Notes under the pieces: model-generated
What the model was told of the DNA's origin: nothing
Database searches by the model: none
The model's input: the letters and a program-made list of their open reading frames with translations, nothing else
Translations under genes and position numbers: made by a program
Shown: positions 1 to 8,661 of the stretch, piece by piece
Position numbering within the stretch: position 1 is the first letter of the stretch
Layout of the letters: the number at the start of each line of letters is the position of its first letter
From: Flavobacterium aurantiibacter
Lineage (GTDB): Bacteria; Bacteroidota; Bacteroidia; Flavobacteriales; Flavobacteriaceae
Assembly (NCBI RefSeq): GCF_002251775.1
Contig: NZ_NOXX01000194.1
Location: 1 to 52,958, forward strand
Reading direction: 5' to 3'
Length of the DNA: 52,958 nucleotides

Positions 1-72
1 AATCTTTTAATCTTTTAATCTTTTAATCTTTTAATCTTTTAATCTCGAAATCTTTAAATCTCAAAATCTCCG
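1..72. repeat. 8-bp tandem repeat, AATCTnnn, nine units
   Basis: Five perfect units of AATCTTTT (1-40) are followed by four degenerate units that keep AATCT at exact 8-bp spacing (41-48, 49-56, 57-64, 65-72). The array begins at the window edge, so it probably extends to the left. It lies in a non-coding stretch and is not near a start codon that I can see. It could be a slippage-prone microsatellite; no function is evident. Confidence 0.85.
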
Positions 73-85
73 ACCCCACTCTTCC

Positions 86-227
86 GCGTTAAGGATGGCA
101 GCGGAAATCGTGTTTTGCGCTTCCGCTAAAGGCGCAAAATACCCCGGTAGCTTTCGGGGCAGCGAACAGCCTGACGGCGCGTGAACTTTTGTTTTTGACG
201 CACTATTTTTGCGCCGGAACGCCCAAA
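86..227 (+). repeat. Dispersed structured intergenic repeat, copy A
   Basis: This fills most of the 298-bp gene-free stretch at the start of the window. The left end GCGTTAAGGA (86-95) and the right end CCGGAACGCCCAAA (214-227) both recur exactly in the copy at 42620-42745, as does the internal GCCTGACGG (169-177). It can fold into several stems: 113-120 with 132-139 (TTTTGCGC/GCGCAAAA), 142-146 with 155-159 (CCCCG/CGGGG), and 176-180 with 211-215 (GGCGC/GCGCC). The loops and stem sequences differ from the other copies while the flanks are kept. It may be a member of the flavobacterial intergenic repeats or of a non-coding RNA class such as the flavo-1 motif; I cannot check this. Confidence 0.75.
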
Positions 228-242
228 TTAAAATACTTCCAC

Positions 243-274
243 AAAAAAAGCCGCTTCAAAACGAAACGGCTTTT
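243..274 (-). terminator. Rho-independent terminator after the GlmU-like gene
   Basis: The inverted repeat AAAAGCCG (246-253) / CGGCTTTT (267-274), extendable inward with one mismatch, is followed on the minus strand by a run of seven T (complement of 243-249). It lies 25 bp downstream of the stop codon at 299. The A and T runs on both sides mean it could work in both directions. Confidence 0.75.
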
Positions 275-298
275 CTAGATTTTTTATCTGCTTTAGGT

Positions 299-1471
299 TT
301 ATCCTCTAAACTTGGCTTCCAGTTCATAAACGTGCTCTAAAATTTTAGCATCTTCATCGCTAAAGCTTACGTGGCGGCGCGACATCACAATTTTTGCAGT
401 CTCAAAAGCTTTTTTGGTGAGATACGTTGTAAAACCAGCGGCTCCGCCCCACGAAAAGCCCGGAACGAAATTTCTCGGAAAGCCAGCTCCAAAAATATTG
501 GCCGAAACGCCTACAACGGTGCCGGTGTTAAACATGGTATTGATTCCACATTTGCTGTGATCGCCCATCATTAATCCACAAAATTGCAAGCCTGTTTTTT
601 CAAAACGCTCGGTTTCGTAGCTCCACAACTTTACTTCTTCGTAGTTATTTTTCAAGTTCGAGTTGTTTGTATCGGCACCTAGATTGCACCATTCGCCGAG
701 TACCGAATTTCCGAGAAAACCGTCGTGACCTTTATTGGAATACGCGAAAAGAACCGAGTTTGAAATCTCTCCTCCCACTCGGCAATGCGGACCAACAGTT
801 GTTCCGCCGTAGATTTTCGCACCCAATTTCACCACCGCCTGCTCGCACAATGCAAACGGCCCACGAATGATGCTTCCTTCCATAATCTCGGTGTCTTTGC
901 CGATGTAAATAGGGCCGCCAGCTGCATTTAACGTCACAAACTCCAATTTCGCACCTTCTTCTATAAAAATATTTTCGGACGCTATGGTTTGAACCGATTT
1001 TGGAATGGGTTGTGAAGTGCGATCGGAAGTTAGCAAGTCGAAATCGTCGCGAATTGCAGCGTCGTTTTTAGAAAATATGTCATATGGCTTTTGAATGGTT
1101 ACTACATCTTCGGGTACTTCGAGAATTTCGTACAAGTCGAAATCAATTTCCTCTTGAACCGAGGTCGTAAAAAAGGCAATAATTTCTCCATCTTTAGCGA
1201 TAGCCTGATTGGCTTCGAGGTTTTGAACCATTTCTACGAGCACATTACTGGGCAGTACAGACGCATCAATCATGATGTTTTCGTCGAGTTCGACCATTGG
1301 GAATTTCTCGGAAAGATATTCTTCGGTGAGCGTTGTAATCGTGTTTCCGAGATGGCGTTCCCATTTTTCGCGAATGGTTAAAATACCTATGCGGATATCG
1401 GCAACAGGTCGGGTAAACGTAAAAGGTAGTAAGGCATTTCGGTGCGGACCGTCGTAAAGGATGTAATTCAT
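299..1471 (-). CDS. GlmU family protein, putative sugar nucleotidyltransferase with left-handed beta-helix domain
   Basis: This 390-aa protein resembles the Bacteroidota GlmU-like family. The N-terminus (MNYILYDGPHRNALLPFTFT) looks like a divergent nucleotidyltransferase start, without the clear G-x-G-T-R-M motif of true GlmU. The second half (about residues 190-350) has the short-period, Gly- and Val-rich pattern of a left-handed beta-helix acyltransferase-like domain (for example residues around GAKIYGGTTVGPHCRVGG). By inference it acts on a nucleotide sugar in envelope synthesis, but the substrate is unknown. It is monocistronic: a minus-strand TACCTTTA box at 1491-1498 lies just upstream and a terminator lies downstream. 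Family assignment is fairly sure, the reaction is not. Confidence 0.85.
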   Translation of the reverse strand: MNYILYDGPHRNALLPFTFTRPVADIRIGILTIREKWERHLGNTITTLTEEYLSEKFPMVELDENIMIDASVLPSNVLVEMVQNLEANQAIAKDGEIIAFFTTSVQEEIDFDLYEILEVPEDVVTIQKPYDIFSKNDAAIRDDFDLLTSDRTSQPIPKSVQTIASENIFIEEGAKLEFVTLNAAGGPIYIGKDTEIMEGSIIRGPFALCEQAVVKLGAKIYGGTTVGPHCRVGGEISNSVLFAYSNKGHDGFLGNSVLGEWCNLGADTNNSNLKNNYEEVKLWSYETERFEKTGLQFCGLMMGDHSKCGINTMFNTGTVVGVSANIFGAGFPRNFVPGFSWGGAAGFTTYLTKKAFETAKIVMSRRHVSFSDEDAKILEHVYELEAKFRG

Positions 1472-1521
1472 GGTTTCAAAAGAATGATGCTAAAGGTACG
1501 AAGCTCCTTGAAAATGCAGGC

Positions 1522-1549
1522 AAAAAAAAACCTCCCGAATTTCGAGAGG
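1522..1549 (-). terminator. Rho-independent terminator after rpmE
   Basis: CCTCCCG (1531-1537) pairs with CGAGAGG (1543-1549) over seven pairs with one G-U. On the minus strand it is followed by nine T (complement of 1522-1530). It sits 21 bp past the L31 stop codon and just before the promoter region of the GlmU-like gene. Confidence 0.85.
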
Positions 1550-1570
1550 CTTATAGGATAGCAAAACAGC

Positions 1571-1822
1571 TTATTTAATGTGCTTCGCGTATTTGTTTTT
1601 GAATTTGTCGATACGACCAGCAGTATCGATAAGTTTAGATTTACCTGTGTAAAAAGGGTGAGAAGATCTAGAGATTTCCATCTTTACAACTGGATACTCA
1701 ACACCTTCGTAAACGATGGTTTCTCTGGTTTCAGCTGTTGATTTAGTGATGTACACTTCTTCGTTAGACATGTCTTTAAAAGCGACTAATCTGTAGTTTT
1801 CCGGGTGGATTCCTTTTTTCAT
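1571..1822 (-). CDS. rpmE2: 50S ribosomal protein L31, type B
   Basis: This 83-aa protein belongs to the large ribosomal subunit. The start [20 protein letters not shown] and the segment [20 protein letters not shown] are typical of type B L31. That type lacks the zinc-binding cysteine set of the C+ form; no cysteine is present here. I chose the ATG at 1820-1822 because it gives the standard N-terminus; an in-frame ATG further upstream (1930) would add 36 residues that do not fit the family. This leaves a leader of about 90 nt behind the TACATTTG box at 1920-1927, room enough for leader-based control, though I see no specific leader motif. A strong terminator follows the gene. Confidence 0.95.
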   Translation of the reverse strand: MKKGIHPENYRLVAFKDMSNEEVYITKSTAETRETIVYEGVEYPVVKMEISRSSHPFYTGKSKLIDTAGRIDKFKNKYAKHIK

Positions 1823-1909
1823 GGTTTTTCTATTTGTGTCGTACTTTAGGTTGATGCTTTCGAAATCGAAAGGTATTCCGCCGGTTCCGACTTTTATAAT
1901 CAGTTCAAA

Positions 1910-1939
1910 TTTGAGAGCGCAAATGTACAACTATATTTA
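1910..1939 (+). promoter_or_regulatory. Putative promoter of the DUF4199 operon
   Basis: TTTG (1910-1913), an 18-bp spacer and TATATTTA (1932-1939) resemble the Bacteroidota -33/-7 elements (TTTG about 19 bp from TAnnTTTG), with seven of eight positions in the -7 box. The ATG of the downstream gene is at 1973. The element overlaps the minus-strand box of rpmE2. Confidence 0.5.
1920..1927 (-). promoter_or_regulatory. Putative -7 box for rpmE2
   Basis: On the minus strand this reads TACATTTG, a perfect match to TAnnTTTG. No clear -33 TTTG is seen at the expected distance. It would give a 5' leader of roughly 90 nt for L31. Confidence 0.5.
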
Positions 1940-1972
1940 AATCAGAAAAATAATTACACGAATAAAGTTGCA

Positions 1973-2557
1973 ATGAATTTTATAAATTTAAGCACATCTT
2001 ACTTTTACTATCTTTACGACCGTAAATTTCTTGATTTGAACACGCGAAACATACTTGCCTTAGGATATGGCCTGGCCGGAGCTGCGGTATATATTGTATT
2101 GCAAAGCTATTTGTACTTTGTAAATCCTCATTTAGCTACGAACTTATGGTTTGGATTGGCACTTTTTGCGCTACTTATCCTTTTCCCGGGTTTAGCCTCC
2201 TATCGCTACCGTAAACTCTTGCGCTACATTTCGTTTAAAGAAGCATTTGGCACCTTCTTTTTGTCTTTATTGGTTATGATTCTGCTTATTTTTGCATACA
2301 ACACCTTAGTTTTAAACGTATTGTACTCAGAAGAACAGCTGCTGTATCTTAAAAACTTGCAAACCGATTTTAACATCAGCATCATGGAACAAAGCAATGC
2401 AAAAGCTGCCGATATCGAAGAAGCCAGGAAACTTTCTAACGAAATGGATCCAGCGGCCGTTAGCGGTTTGTTCCGTCAATCGCTTATCAAACTTTTACTA
2501 ATGAGTATCATTGGCATGCTATTTTCGCTGTTAATGAAAAACAAAGCTACTGCTTAA
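1973..2557 (+). CDS. DUF4199 family membrane protein
   Basis: This 194-aa integral membrane protein has hydrophobic segments at about residues 30-50, 58-76, 90-115 and 170-190. The layout (two helix pairs split by a soluble charged stretch around residues 120-165) and the place directly upstream of a family 2 glycosyltransferase match DUF4199 proteins of the Bacteroidota. The function of the family is unknown. It is the first gene of an operon with the next three genes (gap of 4 bp to the glycosyltransferase). The start is the only Met before the first membrane segment. Confidence 0.85.
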   Translation: MNFINLSTSYFYYLYDRKFLDLNTRNILALGYGLAGAAVYIVLQSYLYFVNPHLATNLWFGLALFALLILFPGLASYRYRKLLRYISFKEAFGTFFLSLLVMILLIFAYNTLVLNVLYSEEQLLYLKNLQTDFNISIMEQSNAKAADIEEARKLSNEMDPAAVSGLFRQSLIKLLLMSIIGMLFSLLMKNKATA

Positions 2558-2561
2558 CTAA

Positions 2562-3515
2562 ATGAATATCAGCGTCGTCATACCTTTATTAAACGAGCAA
2601 GAGTCGCTTCCTGAATTGCACACTTGGATAACCAAAGTAATGCAAGCGAACGGATACACCTACGAAATTCTGTTCATTGACGATGGCAGTACCGACCAAT
2701 CGTGGAAAATCATTTCAGAGTTAGCCGCTGCCGATACGCACGTACACGGTTTGCGATTTCTGACCAATTACGGCAAATCGCAAGCCTTACACGCTGGTTT
2801 TGCGGCAGCACTTGGCGATGTTGTTATTACCATGGATGCCGATTTACAAGATAATCCGGAAGAAATTCCTGCGCTTTTTCAAATGATAACCTCCGATAAT
2901 TACGACCTCGTTTCAGGTTGGAAAAAGAAGCGTTTTGACGATGTAGTGACCAAGAACCTACCTTCGAAGCTCTTTAACTGGGCAGCGCGACGAACTTCCG
3001 GACTAGATCTTAACGACTTCAATTGCGGTTTAAAAGCTTACAAAAATCAAGTGGTTAAGAACATTGAAGTTAGTGGCGAAATGCACCGCTACATTCCTGT
3101 TTTAGCAAAAAATGCTGGTTTTAGAAAAATCGGTGAAAAGGTTGTGAAGCACCAAGCGCGAAAATACGGCGAGACCAAATTTGGTATGGAGCGCTTCATC
3201 AATGGTTTTCTCGACTTGATTACCATTTGGTTTTTGTCGCGATTCGGAAAACGTCCGATGCATCTTTTTGGCGCCATGGGTTCGGTGATGTTCGTTATCG
3301 GCTTTTTTGCCGCTGGTTTCATTGGAATCAACAAATTAATTCGCTTGTACAGCGATTTACCTACGATACGCGTTACCGAAAATCCGTGGTTTTACATTGC
3401 ACTAACTACAATGATAATCGGAACACAACTTTTCTTAGCGGGCTTTTTGGGCGAAATTATTCTCCGTACAAAAAACAACGAACCGCGATACAAAATAGCA
3501 GAAGAAACCAACTAA
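2562..3515 (+). CDS. Family 2 glycosyltransferase, DPM1/GtrB-like
   Basis: The 317-aa protein has an N-terminal GT-A domain with the nucleotide-sugar motif DDGSTD (residues 40-45) and the metal-binding DAD (92-94) followed by LQD. Two C-terminal membrane helices (about residues 230-255 and 275-300) follow. This is the plan of enzymes that transfer a sugar from a nucleotide donor to polyprenyl phosphate at the inner membrane (GtrB, ArnC, DPM1 group). Pairing with DUF4199 is common in the phylum. The donor and the acceptor cannot be read from the sequence. Confidence 0.92.
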   Translation: MNISVVIPLLNEQESLPELHTWITKVMQANGYTYEILFIDDGSTDQSWKIISELAAADTHVHGLRFLTNYGKSQALHAGFAAALGDVVITMDADLQDNPEEIPALFQMITSDNYDLVSGWKKKRFDDVVTKNLPSKLFNWAARRTSGLDLNDFNCGLKAYKNQVVKNIEVSGEMHRYIPVLAKNAGFRKIGEKVVKHQARKYGETKFGMERFINGFLDLITIWFLSRFGKRPMHLFGAMGSVMFVIGFFAAGFIGINKLIRLYSDLPTIRVTENPWFYIALTTMIIGTQLFLAGFLGEIILRTKNNEPRYKIAEETN

Positions 3516-3528
3516 TTGCACTTTTATT

Positions 3529-5253
3529 ATGATTAGTACAGAAATTTTAGCAAAAATTACAACTTGGAAGTCGGACGTTTTCGACGCTGAAACAAAGCAA
3601 CAATTGCACGATCTTGAAGCGCAAGGCGAAAAAGAGCTTCTCGAAGCTTTTTACAAAGACTTGGAGTTCGGAACCGGCGGTATGCGCGGTATCATGGGCG
3701 TTGGTACCAACCGCATCAACAAGTACACTTTGGGAAAAAGCACCCAAGGTTTGTGCGATTATTTACACAGTAGTTTTCCCAATCAGTCAATTTCTGTTGC
3801 TATTGCATTCGATTGCCGTCACAACAGCGATACGTTGGCGCAAGTTGTAGCCAATGTTTTTTCGGCAAACGACATTAAGGTGTATTTGTTCGAATCGCTA
3901 CGACCAACGCCGGAATTGAGTTTTGCTGTCCGAAAATTGCAATGTCAGGCAGGTATTGTGCTAACTGCATCACACAATCCGCCGGAATATAACGGATACA
4001 AAGTGTATTGGAACGACGGTGGGCAATTAGTTCCGCCGCAAGACAAAGAACTTATTGCTGTAATCGACGCATTGCACTATCAAGATATTCGTTTTAAACC
4101 TAAGCCAGAACACATCACAAAAATTGGTGCAGAAATCGACCAAGAGTTCATCAAAAGTACCATTCAAAACGCCACGATTTTACAGAAAGCAGGAGCCAGA
4201 GACGACTTGAAAATTGTTTTTACTTCGCTTCACGGAACATCGATTACAGTAGTTCCAGAAACTTTAAAACAAGCAGGATATTCGCAAGTGCATATTGTTG
4301 AAGAGCAAAAAACTCCGGACGGAAACTTCCCGACGGTTGTTTCTCCAAATCCGGAAGAACCAGAAGCTCTAACTTTAGCTTTGGCTTTAGCCGAAAAAGT
4401 AGGTGCCGATATTGTCATTGGTACCGATCCAGATTGCGACCGTTTAGGCGTGGCTGTTCGCAACAACGAGGGCAAAATGGAATTATTGAACGGAAATCAA
4501 TTAATGATTTTACTAACTGCACTTTTGTTGGAAAAATGGCAGTCGGAAAAACGCCTTAATGGAAAACAATTTGTTGGAAGTACCATTGTTTCTACACCAA
4601 TGATGCACGCTTTAGCAGAATCCTACGAAGTACGCTGTATGGTTGGATTAACCGGTTTCAAGTGGATTGCAAAAATGATTAAGGATCATCCTGAACTCGA
4701 ATTTATCGGCGGTGGAGAAGAAAGCTTTGGTTATATGGTTGGCGATAATGTACGTGATAAAGATGCGGTTGCGTCTACTTTACTTGCTTGTGAGCTAGCA
4801 GCTTACGCAAAAGCAAGTGGCAGTTCAGTGTACAATGAGCTACAAAATTTGTATTTAGACCTTGGTTATTTTCACGAAACGTTAATCAGCTTAACCAAAA
4901 AAGGTATCGATGGTTTGGCAGAAATACAAGCGATGATGGCAGGATTCCGAAACGATCCGCCGCGCTCTGTTGCTGGTCAAGAAGTTATCATGATCGAAGA
5001 TTATCAGACTTCGAAAAGTTTCGACTTCACCGTAAATCGGGAAGAGGAACTGGACTTACCAAAATCAGACGTACTCATTTTCTATTTGGCCGATGGATCG
5101 AAAATTGCGATGCGACCAAGCGGAACGGAACCCAAAATCAAATTCTACGTAAGTGTTACCGAATCGGTAGAAACTCTTGAAGAATTACAAGCCGCAAAAG
5201 TGGAATGTAAAGAGCACGTAGCAGCTATCGTTGCCGATTTAAAACTTAACTAA
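3529..5253 (+). CDS. Phospho-sugar mutase (phosphoglucomutase/phosphomannomutase)
   Basis: This 574-aa enzyme of the alpha-D-phosphohexomutase family interconverts sugar 1- and 6-phosphates. All four family signatures are visible: TASHNP with the phosphorylated serine (Ser148), the metal-binding DPDCDR (300-305), the sugar-binding GGEES (395-399) and RPSGTEPKIKFY near the C-terminus for phosphate binding. The length fits the long PgcA-type mutases rather than the 450-aa GlmM type. It starts 13 bp after the glycosyltransferase and overlaps the ABC transporter by one base (TAATG), so it sits in the same operon and may feed sugar-nucleotide synthesis. Confidence 0.93.
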   Translation: MISTEILAKITTWKSDVFDAETKQQLHDLEAQGEKELLEAFYKDLEFGTGGMRGIMGVGTNRINKYTLGKSTQGLCDYLHSSFPNQSISVAIAFDCRHNSDTLAQVVANVFSANDIKVYLFESLRPTPELSFAVRKLQCQAGIVLTASHNPPEYNGYKVYWNDGGQLVPPQDKELIAVIDALHYQDIRFKPKPEHITKIGAEIDQEFIKSTIQNATILQKAGARDDLKIVFTSLHGTSITVVPETLKQAGYSQVHIVEEQKTPDGNFPTVVSPNPEEPEALTLALALAEKVGADIVIGTDPDCDRLGVAVRNNEGKMELLNGNQLMILLTALLLEKWQSEKRLNGKQFVGSTIVSTPMMHALAESYEVRCMVGLTGFKWIAKMIKDHPELEFIGGGEESFGYMVGDNVRDKDAVASTLLACELAAYAKASGSSVYNELQNLYLDLGYFHETLISLTKKGIDGLAEIQAMMAGFRNDPPRSVAGQEVIMIEDYQTSKSFDFTVNREEELDLPKSDVLIFYLADGSKIAMRPSGTEPKIKFYVSVTESVETLEELQAAKVECKEHVAAIVADLKLN

Positions 5254-7082
5254 TGAGCAATTTTAAGAGGCTTTTGCCTTATGCGTTGCCGTACAAGCGG
5301 TTTGCTTTTCTGAATATCTTTTTCAATGTGCTGTACGCTTTATTCAGCACCTTGTCTTTTGTGGCACTCATTCCTATGCTACAGGTTTTGTTTGATCAAA
5401 CCAAACAACTCCGAGAAAAACCTGTTTACACCAGCATCTACGAATTAAAGTCGTATTTGCAGGACAGCTTGAGTTACTACATTACACACACAACCGACAC
5501 CTACGGCGAAGAACGCACGTTAGCAGTAATGATTACCGGGATAATCAGTATCTTTTTATTGAAAAATCTAGCTGACTATTTCGCGATGTTTTTCATCACT
5601 TTTTTGAGAAACGGGCTGCTTCAGGATATTCGAAATGCGATGTACGAGAAAATCGTTGAGTTGCCACTCTCGTATTTCTCTGAAAAGCGAAAAGGAGATG
5701 TTATTGCCCGTATTTCGAACGATGTAAACGAAGTTCAAAATTCATATTTGATTATTTTAGAAATGGCTGTAAAAGAACCTCTTACAATCATTTTTACTAT
5801 TTTGATGATGTTTGGAATCAGTGTGAAATTAACGCTTTTTGTTTTCATTTTTATTCCCATTTCGGGCTATGTGATCAGTCTTATCGGAAAGCAATTAAAA
5901 AAGCAATCGAGTCGGGCACAAGTTGAACAAGGCGTTTTTCTTTCTACAATCGAAGAAACTTTAGGCGGTTTGAAAGTAGTGAAGAGCTTTAATGCCGAAA
6001 AACGATTTATCAACACCTTTAAAAAATCGACCAGTAAATTTTTTCATTTATCTAACGCAATTTCGCACCGTCAGAATTTAGCATCTCCTGTGAGTGAATT
6101 TATGGGAATTGTAACCATTGCCGTGTTATTGTGGTACGGCGGGCACATGGTGTTGATTGAGCAATCGCTGCAAGGCGCGCAATTTATTGCCTACATGGGT
6201 TTGGCATACAATATTTTAACGCCAGCTAAAGCCATTTCGAAAGCGAGCTACGCAGTAAAACGCGGAAATGCAGCCGCCGATCGAATTTTAGATATCTTGG
6301 AAACCGAAAATCCGATTGTCGATGAAAAAGACAGCGTAGTAAAAACGAGTTTTGAAACTTCGGTTCGATTAGAGAAAGTTACTTTTGCTTACGAAGATGA
6401 AGCCGTTTTAAAGAACTTTTCGCTCGAAATCCAGAAAGGAAAAACCGTTGCCTTAGTTGGACAAAGTGGTTCGGGCAAATCGACGATTGCCAATTTACTC
6501 ACACGTTTTTACGACGTGCAACAAGGTAGCATTGCCATAGACGGAACCCCCATTAAGAATATGACTTTGGAGTCGTTGCGAAACTTAGTTGGCATGGTTA
6601 CCCAAGACAGTATATTGTTTAACGCAAGTATTCGCGAAAATTTACTATTGGGTAAACCCGACGCCACCGACGACGAATTGCAAGCCGCTTTGGATATTGC
6701 AAACGCTACCGAATTCATACGACTTCTGCCCAACGGTATTGAAACCAATATTGGCGATAGCGGAAATAAATTATCGGGTGGACAGAAACAGCGGTTATCG
6801 ATTGCACGAGCAGTTTTGAAGAATCCACCGATTATGATTTTGGATGAAGCAACCTCAGCTTTAGATACCGAAAGCGAAAAATTCGTGCAAGTGGCTTTGG
6901 AAAATATGATGCAAAACCGAACGTCGGTGGTAATTGCACACCGTTTGTCGACCATTCAAAATGCCGATTTGATTGTAGTTTTGAATCAGGGTGAAATTGT
7001 AGAACAAGGCACGCACGACAGTTTACTTGCAGAAAAAGGAACGTATTTTAAGTTAGTGAATATGCAATCGTTTGAACGATAA
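5253..7082 (+). CDS. ABC exporter, fused permease and ATPase (MsbA-like)
   Basis: The 609-aa half-transporter has six predicted membrane helices in residues 1-330 and a nucleotide-binding domain after about residue 370. It shows Walker A GQSGSGKST (403-411), the Q-loop Gln451, signature LSGGQ (507-511), Walker B IMILDE (527-532) and the H-loop in IAHRLS. It should act as a homodimer exporting a lipid or other hydrophobic substrate; lipid A (MsbA) is one candidate but the substrate is not shown by sequence. It is the last gene of the operon that starts at 1973. A periplasmic loop at about residues 50-90 is longer than in E. coli MsbA. Confidence 0.93.
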   Translation: MSNFKRLLPYALPYKRFAFLNIFFNVLYALFSTLSFVALIPMLQVLFDQTKQLREKPVYTSIYELKSYLQDSLSYYITHTTDTYGEERTLAVMITGIISIFLLKNLADYFAMFFITFLRNGLLQDIRNAMYEKIVELPLSYFSEKRKGDVIARISNDVNEVQNSYLIILEMAVKEPLTIIFTILMMFGISVKLTLFVFIFIPISGYVISLIGKQLKKQSSRAQVEQGVFLSTIEETLGGLKVVKSFNAEKRFINTFKKSTSKFFHLSNAISHRQNLASPVSEFMGIVTIAVLLWYGGHMVLIEQSLQGAQFIAYMGLAYNILTPAKAISKASYAVKRGNAAADRILDILETENPIVDEKDSVVKTSFETSVRLEKVTFAYEDEAVLKNFSLEIQKGKTVALVGQSGSGKSTIANLLTRFYDVQQGSIAIDGTPIKNMTLESLRNLVGMVTQDSILFNASIRENLLLGKPDATDDELQAALDIANATEFIRLLPNGIETNIGDSGNKLSGGQKQRLSIARAVLKNPPIMILDEATSALDTESEKFVQVALENMMQNRTSVVIAHRLSTIQNADLIVVLNQGEIVEQGTHDSLLAEKGTYFKLVNMQSFER

Positions 7083-7116
7083 GACATAACTTTAGCAATC
7101 AATAAATGGTTTATTC

Positions 7117-7818
7117 ATGTTTGTTGAAAATGCTGAAATTGCGCTGACATCCGATCCAAATATGATTATTTGGAAATACCTCGATTTATCCAAATTCGTT
7201 GACTTGCTGCTGTACAGAAAGTTGTTTATGTCGCGTTCGGATAAATTCGAAGACCAATACGAAGGTACTTTCAGCGAACCGACCTACGAAGAAATTAAAA
7301 AACTAGCCGAATACAAACCCGGATTTCTCGATTACTACAAAGCGCAGCGCAAAAAAGTGGTGATTAGTAGTTGGCACATAAACGAATACGAATCGTTTGC
7401 CATGTGGCAAATTTTCACACAACGCAACGAAGGTTTAGCCATCCAAACTACATTAGGACGCTTACAGCAAGCACTTGCTGCAAACGAAGAATATGTGCAA
7501 CACATCGGAGAAGTTAATTACATCGACTACAAAAAGGAGCACATCCCGTTTGAGAATCCTTATTTTCCATTCTTATTTAAGCGAAAAAGCTTTCAATACG
7601 AGCGCGAAATCCGTGTGATTACTGATGTTTCGCCTTATGGTTTGGAAATCGACAACGGATTGAAAATTGAAATCGATATTGAAACCTTGATCGACTGCAT
7701 TTACATTCATCCCAAGTCCGAAAATTGGTACAAGAATTTGGTTATTGAACTGGTTCGTCGTTTGGGATTTGATTTCCGTGTGGAAAAATCAGATTTGGAA
7801 AGTGATATTTTGATTTAG
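7117..7818 (+). CDS. DUF2971 domain protein
   Basis: This 233-aa soluble protein resembles the DUF2971 family, judged from the early SRSDKFEDQYEG segment (about residues 40-51) and the later WHINEYESFAMWQIF and NEGLAIQTT segments. Family function is unknown; some members occur near defence or mobile genes, but no such genes are adjacent here. A weak -7-like box TAACTTTA lies at 7088-7095, so it may have its own transcript. It is 34 bp downstream of the ABC exporter on the same strand. Confidence 0.8.
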   Translation: MFVENAEIALTSDPNMIIWKYLDLSKFVDLLLYRKLFMSRSDKFEDQYEGTFSEPTYEEIKKLAEYKPGFLDYYKAQRKKVVISSWHINEYESFAMWQIFTQRNEGLAIQTTLGRLQQALAANEEYVQHIGEVNYIDYKKEHIPFENPYFPFLFKRKSFQYEREIRVITDVSPYGLEIDNGLKIEIDIETLIDCIYIHPKSENWYKNLVIELVRRLGFDFRVEKSDLESDILI

Positions 7819-7893
7819 ATTTCTTTAACTTTTTTAAAAAATCGAGTACATTCACAAGCGAATTTACGAGTGTAAACCTCAAACCAATCAACT

Positions 7894-8661
7894 ATGGAAG
7901 CTGCGCTAACTTGCAAGAATTGTGAAAGCGAAACCTCGGGAAAATACTGCTCAAACTGCGGACAAAAAACAGCAACAGTTCGACTTGATCGAAAGTACCT
8001 AATCGACGAAATGAAATACACATTTCTTCACTTAAACAAAGGATTAACTTTTACTGTTAAAGAACTTTTTACTCGACCCGGGCACACTGTTAGGGAGTTT
8101 TTGGAAGGAAAACGAATAAACCACTACAAACCCGTTTTATTAGTATTTGTTTTAGGTGGTATTGCCGGCTTAACCATGCATTATTTTGATTACGTAGAGC
8201 AAAATTTAACAATAGTTGGCGGCTCCAAAAAACAAGTAAACAGTGTAAAATCGGCTATTCAATGGATGATCGATCATTACGCCCTTTTTAATATTTTACT
8301 GATTCCGATTTTTGCCTTTTGTTCTTGGCTTTCCTTCAAAAAATACGGATACAATTACATTGAAAACATAGTAATTAACTGTTTTATTGGTGCTCAAATA
8401 TTGGTCTACACCATCGTATTAACTCCAATTAAATACGCACTAATTATAAATGGCGTATCGCCCTTACTTGCTACGCTGCTTGATTTTCCATCGTATTTTT
8501 TACCCGCTTGGTTGTACGTTCAATTGTATAACAAACAAGAACTTGGCTTTGTGATTTTAAGAATGTTATTACTACTGTTCTTATTCTTTGTGGTTTTTGT
8601 GATTTTAACCTTAGCCATCTCTCTTATCGGATATTTTGGCGGATTTATCACGGCGAAGTAA
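7894..8661 (+). CDS. DUF3667 membrane protein with N-terminal zinc ribbon
   Basis: The 255-aa protein opens with a CxxC...CxxC ribbon (CKNCESETSGKYCSNCGQ, from about residue 7), followed by a segment with TFLHLNKGLTFTVKELFTRPG and the REFLEGKR motif. Four to five hydrophobic helices come after about residue 80. This order is typical of DUF3667 proteins of the Bacteroidota, whose role is unknown. Its stop codon directly abuts that of the convergent lipoprotein gene with no intervening base. Confidence 0.85.
   Translation: MEAALTCKNCESETSGKYCSNCGQKTATVRLDRKYLIDEMKYTFLHLNKGLTFTVKELFTRPGHTVREFLEGKRINHYKPVLLVFVLGGIAGLTMHYFDYVEQNLTIVGGSKKQVNSVKSAIQWMIDHYALFNILLIPIFAFCSWLSFKKYGYNYIENIVINCFIGAQILVYTIVLTPIKYALIINGVSPLLATLLDFPSYFLPAWLYVQLYNKQELGFVILRMLLLLFLFFVVFVILTLAISLIGYFGGFITAK

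Noticed and set aside
1-72. CRISPR-like array
   Set aside because: The period is 8 bp with no spacers; it is a simple tandem repeat.
299-1471. True bifunctional GlmU
   Set aside because: The nucleotidyltransferase signature is not visible, the protein is shorter than GlmU (about 450 aa), and only the beta-helix part is shared.
7117-7818. Defence-system gene (DUF2971)
   Set aside because: No other defence or mobile genes are adjacent, and the neighbourhood is core genome.
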